From: RUG14300 sp964561145
GTDB lineage: Bacteria; Bacillota; Clostridia; Christensenellales; CAG-1252
NCBI GenBank assembly: GCA_964561145.1
Contig: CAZLNZ010000016.1
Span: 1 to 63,951 of the forward strand
DNA length: 63,951 bases
Direction of reading: 5' to 3'
A model generated the notes under the pieces. It was given only the letters and a program-made list of their open reading frames with translations, did not search any database and was not told the origin of the DNA. The position numbers and the translations under genes are program-made. The first letter of the stretch is position 1; each line of letters begins with the position of its first letter. Below, in pieces: positions 1 through 7,441 of the stretch.

Positions 1-80
1 ACGACGGAATAGTATTACCGCTGCGTTGGCAACATGTCTTGATGTTTTTCATCCCGTAACATTACCTTCAATGCGGATGA

Positions 81-149
81 GATACCGATGCTGTGCATCA
101 CCCTTTCGGGTTCGACTCCAGGCTTTCGCCTTCCGCTCAGTATGACATT
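81..149 (+). repeat. Interspersed hairpin repeat, copy 1
   Basis: One unit of a family with constant blocks GATACCGAT, GTTCGACT and CGCTCAGTATGACATT. Three short hairpins lie between them: CGATG/CATCA, CCC/GGG and AGGC/GCCT. The first stem has one mismatch here. Confidence 0.85.
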
Positions 150-237
150 TTAACGACTAATTTTACAACCAATTACCATTATTTTTGCTCAAGCTAATAC
201 ATTAATTCTTATGTTCCCCCCCCCTCAATGCGGATGA

Positions 238-315
238 GATACCGATGTAAACATCGCTCCTACGGAGTTCGACTACAGAAATTGACACCAGTTTCTTTCG
301 CTCAGTATGACATTT
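238..315 (+). repeat. Interspersed hairpin repeat, copy 2
   Basis: Same family as copy 1 but with different stems: CGATG/CATCG, CTCC/GGAG and AGAAATT/AGTTTCT. The constant blocks between the stems are unchanged. Confidence 0.85.
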
Positions 316-511
316 ATATGCAGTTCCGCTATTTCTTTTGTGTCACTTTCAATCGTTTCAGTTTCATTATTTGCTATTTTTTATTTGGATTATTTGCAAG
401 TTTATCATCCCACATTTCTTCCGCTCAGTATGACATTAATATGCAAATACTTTCTAAAGTTTCCTTTATAAAAAATAAAAAGTTTTACAGATAAACCCTC
501 AATTATTCGAA

Positions 512-1258
512 CTATTGCACAAACAACAAGACCATCGAAAGCAAGACCAAATAAATCGAAAATGGAAGGGAGCTTTTCCGAGTAAACGCTTTCGTCATCA
601 CCTTCAGGGAAAATAACCCGGATAAAAATGCTGTAATAAAGGCAGGAATCAATGTTGCCAGGTCAAATTCAGATGTAGTAAAATCCTTCAATTCTAATAA
701 AAAGCCGCCTATTATAACCGGTATTGACATTAAAAACGAAAGTTCAACACATTCCTTTTCATCAATTCCCGATAGTCTAAGAGCAGCAATTGTACATCCG
801 CTACGGGATAGCCCGGGGAGTACCGCAAACCCTTGCGTAATTCCCGCAAGAGTGGCATTAATTACGTTGGGCTCCCTGCTATAATTCGGCTTAGGTATTA
901 GCAATATAACTGCTGTGACCAAAAAGCAAGGAATGAGCATTTCTCCCAATAAAAGCTCTTTGAAATATATTTTAAAGATAAAAGCAATTATCACTGTCGG
1001 AATGCAAGTAACGTAAAGCCATATCGAACGCTTTGAAAAGGGATGTTTTATCCACTCAAAAACACTTTTATGCATTCCTACAATTACAGATAAAAGGGTT
1101 GCTACATGGAGAAAAAGATTCACTGCAACAGACGGTGAGGCAAGCCCGGCCCTTTCCAATATAAGCAAATGCCCGGATGATGACACAGGAAGAAACTCGG
1201 TTAATCCCTGCAAAAGTCCCAAAGCAATACCTTTAATTATTTTTGTAAAAATATCCAT
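512..1258 (-). CDS. uppP: Undecaprenyl-diphosphate phosphatase
   Basis: BacA/UppP-family integral membrane phosphatase. It recycles undecaprenyl pyrophosphate to the monophosphate carrier used for peptidoglycan and other wall polymers; extra copies or overexpression classically give bacitracin tolerance. The protein is 248 residues, slightly shorter than the usual ~265-275, and almost entirely hydrophobic. Both family signatures are present: the acidic N-terminal motif with Glu21 followed by PVSSSGH (residues 24-30), and the PGLSRSG loop near residue 148. A strong AAGGAGGG lies just upstream of the ATG. The gene stands alone between two copies of a long direct repeat, with no co-transcribed neighbour, which may allow recombination to change its dosage (inference). 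Confidence 0.95.
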   Translation of the reverse strand: MDIFTKIIKGIALGLLQGLTEFLPVSSSGHLLILERAGLASPSVAVNLFLHVATLLSVIVGMHKSVFEWIKHPFSKRSIWLYVTCIPTVIIAFIFKIYFKELLLGEMLIPCFLVTAVILLIPKPNYSREPNVINATLAGITQGFAVLPGLSRSGCTIAALRLSGIDEKECVELSFLMSIPVIIGGFLLELKDFTTSEFDLATLIPAFITAFLSGLFSLKVMTKAFTRKSSLPFSIYLVLLSMVLLFVQ

Positions 1259-1531
1259 AACACCCTCCTTATCTTTTTCGAATGACTTACATTATGGAAT
1301 TTTATGTCATATTCTCCTACAATATCACCGACTATTATCAAACTAATCAGCCAATGCGGTTAATTAGGGGACGGTTTTTCTAGCACTCTTTAGCAGAACA
1401 ATGTATATATGTCATACTGAGCGAAAGGAATGTGGTATAATAGATTTACAAATAATCCAAATGATAATAGTAAATATAAAAACAAGAATTGTGACTAAGA
1501 ATATTATTAATAAATGAAAAGATATATCTAT

Positions 1532-1601
1532 AATGTCATACTGAGCGGAAGGCAAAGCCTGCAGTCGAACTCCGCAGGAGCGATACGAAAGTATCGGTAT
1601 C
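1532..1601 (-). repeat. Interspersed hairpin repeat, copy 3 (reverse orientation)
   Basis: Reverse-orientation unit. Read on the minus strand its stems are CGATAC/GTATCG, CTCC/GGAG and AGGC/GCCT between the same constant blocks. The first stem differs from the CGATG/CATCG form on both arms, so pairing is preserved. Confidence 0.85.
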
Positions 1602-1702
1602 TCATCCTTGTTATCAAAAGCAATACGAGGAACTTAAAAACAATATTAATACAAGCAGTGTAAGTGCTTAGAACTGCAAATTGATAGAGGTTTTACATCT
1701 AT

Positions 1703-1772
1703 AATGTCATACTGAGCGGAAGGCAAAGCCTGCAGTCGAACCCCGCAGGGGCGATACAACAGTATCGGTATC
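1703..1772 (-). repeat. Interspersed hairpin repeat, copy 4 (reverse orientation)
   Basis: Reverse-orientation unit, close to copy 3. Its middle stem is CCCC/GGGG instead of CTCC/GGAG, a two-sided change. The flanking spacer CATCCTTGTTATCA is shared with copy 3. Confidence 0.85.
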
Positions 1773-1978
1773 TCATCCTTGTTATCAACATATATCGCAT
1801 GCTAGTTTTTTTGCAAGATAACGTTATTATTACGACATCATACATTGTAGGGCGGGGGCAGGGCTTACACCGTAATCCTTGTATATACTACGGTGTGTAC
1901 CACACCTACAGTCCCTCAGTCACTACGATTCTCTTCGTGCCAGCTCCCCTTACACCGAGGAGCCTTTTTTGAGGATAA

Positions 1979-2056
1979 GATACCGATGTTTCACATCGCC
2001 CTTTCAGGGTTCGACTACAGAAATTGATACCAATTTCTTTCGCTCAGTATGACATT
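1979..2056 (+). repeat. Interspersed hairpin repeat, copy 5
   Basis: Stems are CGATGT/ACATCG, CCCT/AGGG and AGAAATTG/CAATTTCT. The last stem is perfectly paired here, whereas copy 2 carries a mismatch. Confidence 0.85.
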
Positions 2057-2140
2057 TATACATAAAACCGCCATCAAACTGTAGTCATTTAATGACTATT
2101 TTACGCGTATTAATGATGCTTTTTCTTGAATCCTCAAATT

Positions 2141-2164
2141 GCCTCACGTCAGACGAGGCTTTTT
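2141..2164 (+). terminator. Terminator-like hairpin without an upstream gene
   Basis: GCCTC, a nine-base loop, GAGGC and then TTTTT. No plus-strand gene ends nearby, so it is probably part of the repeat cluster. Confidence 0.4.
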
Positions 2165-2278
2165 AATGCGGATGCGGCGGGAGTCAAGCCCCCGCCCTAC
2201 GACGGAATAGTATTACCGCTGCGTTGGCAACATGTCTTGATGTTTTTCATCCCATAACATTACCTTCAATGCGGATAA

Positions 2279-2347
2279 GATACCGATGCTGTGCATCGCC
2301 CTTTCGGGTTCGACTCCAGGCTTTGCCTTCCGCTCAGTATGACATTT
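2279..2347 (+). repeat. Interspersed hairpin repeat, copy 6
   Basis: Counterpart of copy 1 in the long direct repeat. Its first stem is intact (CGATG/CATCG) where copy 1 has a mismatch. Confidence 0.85.
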
Positions 2348-2430
2348 TAACGACTAATTTTACAATTTATTACCATTATTTTTGCTCAAGCTAATACATT
2401 AATTCTTATATTCCCCTTTACTACGGATAA

Positions 2431-2507
2431 GATACCGATGTAAACATCGCTCCTACGGAGTTCGACTACAGAAATTGATACCAATTTCTTTCGCTCAGTA
2501 TGACATT
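2431..2507 (+). repeat. Interspersed hairpin repeat, copy 7
   Basis: Counterpart of copy 2, with stems CGATG/CATCG, CTCC/GGAG and a fully paired AGAAATTG/CAATTTCT. Confidence 0.85.
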
Positions 2508-2862
2508 TATATGCAGTTCCGGTATTTCTATTGTGTCACTTTCAAGCGTTTTAGTTTCATTATTTGCTATTTTTTATTTGGATTATTTGCAAGTTTATCA
2601 TCCCACATTTCTTTCGCTCAGTATGACATTTATATGCAGTTCCGGTATTTCTTTTGTGTCACTTTTAAACGTTTTGGTTTCTTTATTTGTGATTTGTCAT
2701 TTGATTTTTTTGAGTTTATCATACCAATTTCTTTTGCTCAGTATGACATTTTAGATACATCTTTTCATTTATTAATATTATTTTTATTATAGTTCCTCTT
2801 TTTTATATCTACTATGTATTTTAAAAAATCCACACAAATAATACCTATGCCCATTTAACTTC

Positions 2863-2891
2863 TTGTAAAAAAAGAATTAATGTTATATAAT
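2863..2891 (+). promoter_or_regulatory. Promoter of ychF-pepT
   Basis: TTGTAA and TATAAT separated by 17 bp, about 48 bp before the ychF start. Confidence 0.65.
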
Positions 2892-2938
2892 GTATGTGGT
2901 GCAAAATGTGCCGCTATTAATTACAAGGAAGGCAATAA

Positions 2939-4030
2939 ATGAAATTAGGTGTTGTAGGACTTCCAAATGTCGGAAAGTCAACTTTATTCAATGCAATTAC
3001 AAAGCAGGGTGCCGAGTGTGCCAATTATCCCTTTTGTACAATCGAACCAAACGTAGGTATAGTACAAGTTCCCGACGAAAGACTCGAGGTCTTAAGTCGT
3101 ATGCATTCCTCAAAAAAGACCACATATGCAGTATTGGAATTTGTAGATATTGCCGGTCTAGTCAAAGGTGCAAGTAAGGGTGAAGGCTTGGGAAACAAGT
3201 TTTTATCTCACATAAGAGAGGTGGACGCTATAGTCCATGTCGTTCGTTGTTTCGATGACTCCAACGTTATCCATGTCAACAATAAGGTCGATCCAATAAG
3301 TGATATTCAGACTATAGATTTAGAGCTTGAATTAGCCGATGCGGAAACCGTTGAAAAACGTTATGCGAAGGTTAAAAACCAATCTAAAAACGGTGATAAA
3401 AAGCTCGTACACGATGCCGAGCTTATCGAAGGTATCCTTAATAGGCTAAATCAAGGAATACCTGTTAGAGATATGACTTTATCCGAAGAGGAAGAAGCCC
3501 TTGTTGCCGATATGTTCTTATTAACCTCCAAGCCCGTTATTTACGTTGCAAACGTAGGTGAAAAGGATATTAATAAACCCGATAACGAATACGTTTTGAA
3601 GGTAAAGGAATTTGCGGCAAAGACCCATTCTGAGGTTATAGTACTCTGTGCCAAGGTCGAGGCTGAGCTTATGGAACTTTCAGACGAGGATAGAGAGCTT
3701 TTCGCAGAGGATTACGGTATTACGGAAAGCGGCTTAAACAAACTAATAACCGTCGGATATTCGACACTAGGACTGATTAGCTTTTTGACAACGGGTGAAG
3801 ACGAAACTCGAGCTTGGACAATAAGCAAAGGTACAAAAGCACCAAAAGCTGCAGGAAAGATTCATACCGACTTTGAAAAAGGTTTCATTCGCGCAGAGGT
3901 AGTAAGCTATGACGATCTTGTCCGTGTAGGCTCATCTCAAGCCGCCAAGGAAAAGGGGTTATTGAGAAGCGAAGGCAAAGAATACGTTATGAAGGACGGA
4001 GACGTAGTTCTCTTCCGCTTTAACGTTTAG
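2939..4030 (+). CDS. ychF: Redox-regulated ATPase YchF (Obg-like)
   Basis: Universally conserved cytoplasmic P-loop ATPase of the Obg/OLA1 family that binds ribosomes and is linked to translation and oxidative stress responses. The 363-residue length is standard. Walker A is GLPNVGKST at residues 7-15, and the Walker B/switch II motif DIAGLVKGA is at 70-78. A coiled-coil insertion follows (about residues 125-190), then a C-terminal TGS domain (about 275-363) ending in the typical GDVVLFRFNV. An AGGAAGG lies upstream of the ATG, preceded by a TTGTAA-17-TATAAT promoter. pepT follows after 8 bp, so the two are very likely co-transcribed. Confidence 0.97.
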   Translation: MKLGVVGLPNVGKSTLFNAITKQGAECANYPFCTIEPNVGIVQVPDERLEVLSRMHSSKKTTYAVLEFVDIAGLVKGASKGEGLGNKFLSHIREVDAIVHVVRCFDDSNVIHVNNKVDPISDIQTIDLELELADAETVEKRYAKVKNQSKNGDKKLVHDAELIEGILNRLNQGIPVRDMTLSEEEEALVADMFLLTSKPVIYVANVGEKDINKPDNEYVLKVKEFAAKTHSEVIVLCAKVEAELMELSDEDRELFAEDYGITESGLNKLITVGYSTLGLISFLTTGEDETRAWTISKGTKAPKAAGKIHTDFEKGFIRAEVVSYDDLVRVGSSQAAKEKGLLRSEGKEYVMKDGDVVLFRFNV

Positions 4031-4038
4031 GAGGCAAT

Positions 4039-5250
4039 ATGGTTCTTGACAGATTTTTAAAGTATATCGGCTACGACACACAAAGTGACGAGGAAAGCCT
4101 AACCTCCCCATCTACAGCCAAGCAATTGGTTCTCCTTGACGAATTGGAAAAGGAATTAAAACAACTAGGAATAGAAGTCACCCGTCCTAGTTGCGGTTAT
4201 GTCTTTGCAAGGATACCGGCAAACACGGATAGTAAAAAAGTACTTGCTTTTTCCTCACACGTTGACACCGCACCGGCAGTTAGCGGTGCAAATATCAAGC
4301 CCCAAATTATAACATATAACGGCGGAAATGTTGTCTTAAACACAAAGGAAAACATCATATTCGATGCAAACAAATTTCCTGAAATCAACAAGTATCTTGG
4401 ACAACAAATAATATTCACCGACGGCACCACCCTTCTCGGAGCCGATGATAAGGCAGGTGTGGCGATTATCATGACAGCTTGTGAATATATTCAACAACAC
4501 CCGGGATTCGAGCACGGAGAGGTCAAAATCGCCTTTACATACGACGAAGAGGTCGGAAGGGGTACAGAACACTTCAACGTTCAAGAGTTCGGTGCAGATT
4601 TCGGATACACCGTCGACGGCGGAGAGCTGGGAGAACTGAGCTATGAAAATTTCAATGCAGCAGGAGCAACACTAACCATTAGAGGTGTTTCCGTTCATCC
4701 CGGAGAGGGATTCGGCAAACTTGTAAATGCAATCGATCTGTTTTCCGAGTTTCATTCCCTTTTACCCATAGACCAACGCCCGTCTACAACCAAAGAGTAT
4801 CAAGGGTTTTATATGGTCAATGATATAAAGGGCGGAGTGGACGAAGTTGTTGCAAAATATATAATTCGCGATCACGATAAAGCAACCTTTATCGAACGTA
4901 AAAAGTATTTTACCGATTGCGTAAAAAGAGTAAACGAAAGATACGGACACGATTATATCGAGCTTGACCTTACCGATTCATATTACAATATGAGAGAAAT
5001 TGTAGAGAAGGATATGCACCTTATCGATAATGCCGTGAAAGCCTACAAAATGGAGGGCATTACTCCCTTCATCGTTCCGACAAGAGGAGGTACCGACGGC
5101 GCAAACCTTTCCTTCATGGGCATGCCTTGTCCCAATCTTTCCGCCGGCGGACACAATTTCCATGGTCGCTTCGAGTATATTCCCGTTCCATCCATGGAAA
5201 AAATGGTATCCGTAATATTGAATATCATTTCTTTATACAAAAACATTTAG
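4039..5250 (+). CDS. pepT: Tripeptide aminopeptidase (peptidase T)
   Basis: M20B-family zinc peptidase that removes the N-terminal residue from tripeptides in the cytoplasm; 403 residues, the usual length. The two-metal site is visible: H74 and D76 in SSHVDT, the bridging Asp in GADDKAG (136-137), the catalytic/metal Glu pair E170-E171 in DEEVGRG, the Asp of TVDGGELG near 192, and a C-terminal His in GGHNFHG. A central dimerisation domain is inserted at about 200-310. An AGGAGG lies eight bases after the ychF stop. The stop codon is buried in a perfect 15-bp hairpin that also forms the left edge of the adjacent hairpin-array element. Confidence 0.96.
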   Translation: MVLDRFLKYIGYDTQSDEESLTSPSTAKQLVLLDELEKELKQLGIEVTRPSCGYVFARIPANTDSKKVLAFSSHVDTAPAVSGANIKPQIITYNGGNVVLNTKENIIFDANKFPEINKYLGQQIIFTDGTTLLGADDKAGVAIIMTACEYIQQHPGFEHGEVKIAFTYDEEVGRGTEHFNVQEFGADFGYTVDGGELGELSYENFNAAGATLTIRGVSVHPGEGFGKLVNAIDLFSEFHSLLPIDQRPSTTKEYQGFYMVNDIKGGVDEVVAKYIIRDHDKATFIERKKYFTDCVKRVNERYGHDYIELDLTDSYYNMREIVEKDMHLIDNAVKAYKMEGITPFIVPTRGGTDGANLSFMGMPCPNLSAGGHNFHGRFEYIPVPSMEKMVSVILNIISLYKNI

Positions 5251-5278
5251 CAATAAACTGATTTTTATTGCTAAATGT
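5243..5278 (+). terminator. Perfect 15-bp hairpin at the pepT stop codon
   Basis: ACATTTAGCAATAAA (5243-5257), a six-base loop, then the exact reverse complement (5264-5278). It could terminate ychF-pepT, although no T-run follows. It is followed directly by AGTTATATT, the linker of the hairpin array, so it could equally be the array's first, longest unit. Confidence 0.6.
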
Positions 5279-5545
5279 AGTTATATTTGCTTAACGGCAA
5301 GTTATATTGCTGTCGCAGTGATATTCAGCTTTCGCTGAGTTATATTCGACTACGTCGAGTTATATTGCTTCGCAGTGATATTCAACCTCGTTGAGTTATA
5401 TTTTGCTGACGCAAAGTTGTATTGTTTTGCAGTTATCTATTTCATCCGCAACTATATTTGCCTTGTGCAAATATAATATCACTTTTACTGTAAGTCAAAA
5501 TATCACTTTCAACTTGTCTGAAAATATCACTGTTCGCATAGCGAC
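5279..5545. repeat. Left hairpin array
   Basis: Roughly 20-bp units, each a small stem-loop plus an 8-9-bp linker. Stems in order include TTGC/GCAA, TGC/GCA, CAGC/GCTG, CGAC/GTCG, TGC/GCA, CAAC/GTTG and TTGC/GCAA, with linkers GTTATATT or GTGATATT. After about 5440 come TTTGC/GCAAA, TTTTAC/GTCAAA, TTTCAA/CTGAAA and TTCGC/GCGAC, with linker AATATCAC, the reverse complement of GTGATATT. Three of the last stems carry mismatches that the right array lacks. Confidence 0.9.
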
Positions 5546-5568
5546 CGATACACCTCTAAAAGCTATTT

Positions 5569-5925
5569 CTATTCTTTTTTTGATTTAATCGTATTCAATG
5601 ATGATATTAACATTCTACGTAATACACCACAAGAATTTTGAATAGACTTATAAACACTTTTTTCTATAGTATCGGTTTCAAACAAGAGTTCAAGCCAATA
5701 TTCTGTTTCATAACATTCTTTTAGTGCAATCTCGAGTTTTGATATAAAATCTTTTTTACCTTGTGCGTATTGTGCTTCATGAATATTTGCACCGATAGAA
5801 GTACCAGAACGCAACAATTGATTTATAAGTGCCGTTTCTTTATGTTCAGCTTTCATATTTCGACATAAGAAAACAATATTTTTTGCAAATTCTTTTGCTT
5901 TATCTCTCAAAACACTATCGGACAT
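5569..5925 (-). CDS. Four-helix-bundle protein (S23/23S rRNA IVS family)
   Basis: A 118-residue all-helical protein of the family first described inside 23S rRNA intervening sequences and related in fold to the Avd accessory protein of diversity-generating retroelements. Family hallmarks are seen: an N-terminal VLRDKAKEFAKNIVFLCR helix, the central QLLRSGTSIGANIHEA motif (about residues 40-55), KKDFISKLEIALKE, and a final helix with ETEYWLELL. The start at 5925 follows a perfect GGAGGGG at a normal distance; an in-frame start 60 bp upstream lacks one. No molecular activity is established; RNA or nucleic-acid binding is assumed from the fold. There is no rRNA here, so this is a free-standing member. 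It is read alone, between two hairpin arrays in direct repeat. Confidence 0.88.
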   Translation of the reverse strand: MSDSVLRDKAKEFAKNIVFLCRNMKAEHKETALINQLLRSGTSIGANIHEAQYAQGKKDFISKLEIALKECYETEYWLELLFETDTIEKSVYKSIQNSCGVLRRMLISSLNTIKSKKE

Positions 5926-5990
5926 ATTATCACCCCTCCAAAATCCTACATCATAGCCAATAGCATTGCGGCATTCATACCACACAAGTT

Positions 5991-6222
5991 TTATTGCTTC
6001 GCAGTGATATTCAGCTTTCGCTGAGTTATATTCTACTTCGTCGAGTTATATTGCTTCGCAGTGATATTTTGCTGACGCAAAGTTGTATTGTTTTGCAGTT
6101 ATCTATTTCATCCGCAACTATATTTGCCTTGTGCAAATATAATATCACTTTGACTGTAAGTCAAAATATCACTTTCAGCTTGTCTGAAAATATCACTGTT
6201 TGCATAGCAAACAATATCACTT
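5991..6222. repeat. Right hairpin array
   Basis: Direct repeat of the left array. It lacks exactly one CAACCTCGTTG-plus-linker unit (20 bp) and has better-paired stems: TTTGAC/GTCAAA, TTTCAG/CTGAAA and GTTTGC/GCAAAC. Relative to the left array's GTTCGC/GCGACC, the last stem shows a two-sided C:G to T:A change. The linker again flips from GTGATATT to AATATCAC halfway, near 6105. The array lies upstream of the four-helix-bundle gene, so its transcript may begin in it. Confidence 0.9.
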
Positions 6223-6262
6223 AAAAATTGCCTTGTAATTATATTAGTCTATAATAATACTA

Positions 6263-7204
6263 TTATCTTTTGCTGTTTATATTGATAATGATTGATCCGA
6301 ACTCTTGGAGGAAGTTTTGGAAGTCTTTTCCCATATTTCCGATGCAAACGGTTGTGGGATTAGAGAAGCCGAAGTTTACTCCTTTACGGAAAGTCGCAAT
6401 ATCGTTCATCGCATCGGAAAGAATTGTGATTCCGAATTTACGATGAATACTGCTGATAATCATCAAGATTCCGATTATACCGAGCAAAACGCCTACACCG
6501 ACAAATATGTAGCAATAAATAGCATTATCAACATACTTGCTCAAATCAAAGAATAGGGTAAACAAACATATGATTACAAACAATGCACCGATTATCAGTT
6601 TTCCCCATTGTATTTCGGTAAACTTAGTAGATTTTACGCCACTGATTCTATCAATTGCAACCTCAACCCTTTCTGGTCCGTTAACAATCAACCTTTTGTT
6701 GGTTACAATGCAAGAATCGGGATGTTTTTTGATAAGCTCATACGTGCGAACAACCTTTTCATCCTTCGCAAAAATACAATCACAGGTCATATTATAACCC
6801 GTAGTTACATATCTTTCGGAGGAGCTTCCCTCTTCAACAGCCTCTTCGCACGCCTCACCTACAGAAGCCACAGCGTCGGATTCCTCAATCGGTCTTTCAA
6901 CCACAGGGGATATCGACTCAGTGCTAGAAACGCTATCAACCGAAGAAGCGGCAACTTCTATTTTCGTCCCCTCGATCGGACGAAGTACTTCTTCACGCAA
7001 AGGAACTTCGGGATTTTCCTCCCCGAAGGTTTCGGTTATCAAAGAAGTAATGTAATCAATTTCCTCTCTTTCATCTCTTCCCTCGGTAGATTCCCTAGGT
7101 ATCTCATGTTCCTCCGACAAAAGTACGGGGGCCTCCAAGGTATCATCCACAAAATCAATTTCTTCTAAGGTAAGAGATTCATCAAGTTCTGTTATATCTG
7201 TCAT
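6263..7204 (-). CDS. Acidic-headed two-TM membrane protein with PH-like region
   Basis: I do not recognise a named family. Residues 1 to about 120 are strongly acidic and low in complexity (Glu, Asp, Ser, Val), as in a disordered cytoplasmic head. Residues about 135-195 (TCDCIFAKDEKVV, then SCIVTNKRLIV and a short VAIDRISGV strand) resemble the bacterial PH-like fold seen in YdbT/YokE-type membrane proteins. Two adjacent membrane segments lie at about 200-255, followed by a second beta-rich stretch ending at residue 313. The start at 7204 has TTGGAGGAA upstream; the longer frame from 7228 does not. It is monocistronic, next to the hairpin-array element. An acidic head also occurs on the P-type ATPase at 9596-12256. 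Confidence 0.75.
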   Translation of the reverse strand: MTDITELDESLTLEEIDFVDDTLEAPVLLSEEHEIPRESTEGRDEREEIDYITSLITETFGEENPEVPLREEVLRPIEGTKIEVAASSVDSVSSTESISPVVERPIEESDAVASVGEACEEAVEEGSSSERYVTTGYNMTCDCIFAKDEKVVRTYELIKKHPDSCIVTNKRLIVNGPERVEVAIDRISGVKSTKFTEIQWGKLIIGALFVIICLFTLFFDLSKYVDNAIYCYIFVGVGVLLGIIGILMIISSIHRKFGITILSDAMNDIATFRKGVNFGFSNPTTVCIGNMGKDFQNFLQEFGSIIININSKR

Positions 7205-7441
7205 AAAGATCAAATTCCTCCAAACCAAACAAGGTCATTATTATCCGTGTATCTTCATTATAGCATAAAAAAAGTGCAAATGATAGCTTACAATGATAAA
7301 AAAGCTGCTTTTTTCCAAGAATTATGTAAACAATAAGAAGTTTAAGGTGGAAAAACGAAAAACCTTTTCTGTTTACTCTTCAAGTCAACGAGAGATAATC
7401 ATTCCTTACCCAAATAAACTCTTAATGCCGAATAATATCTA

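Larger units (their letters stand above)
1..442 (+). repeat. Long direct repeat, copy A (left of uppP)
   Basis: This stretch is nearly identical to 2199-2640, with a few substitutions and small gaps. It carries two full hairpin-repeat copies (81-149, 238-315) and a tail-only copy near 415-435. Its left boundary is not visible because the window starts inside the matching sequence. With copy B it brackets uppP in direct orientation. Confidence 0.85.
1847..2200. repeat. 13-bp inverted repeat pair enclosing ~350 bp
   Basis: GTAGGGCGGGGGC at 1847-1859 is the exact reverse complement of 2188-2200. The enclosed segment contains a TACACCGTA-type hairpin, a CAGCTCCCCTT/AGGAGCC motif, hairpin-repeat copy 5 and a terminator-like hairpin, but no gene. 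It could be a non-autonomous mobile element (MITE) or a chance pairing of two unrelated GC-rich repeats. Confidence 0.45.
2199..2640 (+). repeat. Long direct repeat, copy B (right of uppP)
   Basis: Near-identical to 1-442. Its 3' part is followed by a further, degenerate tandem copy of about 120 bp (2611-2745) repeating the CTTTCGCTCAGTATGACATT block and the T-rich sequence after it. Confidence 0.85.
1259..2862. other. Repeat-rich intergenic region
   Basis: About 1.6 kb without a convincing gene. It holds at least five full copies of the hairpin repeat in both orientations, several tail-only copies (about 1410-1431, 2611-2631, 2731-2750), a 13-bp inverted repeat pair, a terminator-like hairpin and copy B of the long direct repeat. 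Open frames here translate repeat sequence and have no ribosome binding site or family resemblance. Confidence 0.85.
5243..6228. mobile_element. Candidate element: four-helix-bundle gene between two hairpin arrays
   Basis: About 1 kb made of a left hairpin array, a minus-strand gene for a 118-residue S23/IVS-type four-helix-bundle protein, and a right hairpin array that is a direct repeat of the left one. It lies exactly between the pepT stop and an unrelated gene. No transposase or integrase is present, so calling it mobile is inference from the flanking direct repeats and the resemblance to gene-plus-array islands I recall from other gut Clostridia. Confidence 0.5.

Noticed and set aside
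228..494. Open frames at 228-494 and 2475-2792 rich in Phe/Ser/Tyr
   Set aside because: They translate copies of the interspersed repeat and its T-rich flank and lack initiation signals.
5569..5925. 23S rRNA intervening sequence
   Set aside because: The protein family fits, but no rRNA sequence surrounds it.
5926..5985. Upstream start for the four-helix-bundle gene
   Set aside because: ATG at 5925 has a perfect GGAGGGG; the 20 extra residues do not match the family.
5279..6222. CRISPR array
   Set aside because: Units are about 20 bp with tiny variable palindromes and short linkers, no 25-40-bp repeats with unique spacers, and no cas genes.
6608..7168. Plus-strand open frame of 186 codons
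   Set aside because: Antisense to the acidic-headed membrane protein; no family resemblance or Shine-Dalgarno.
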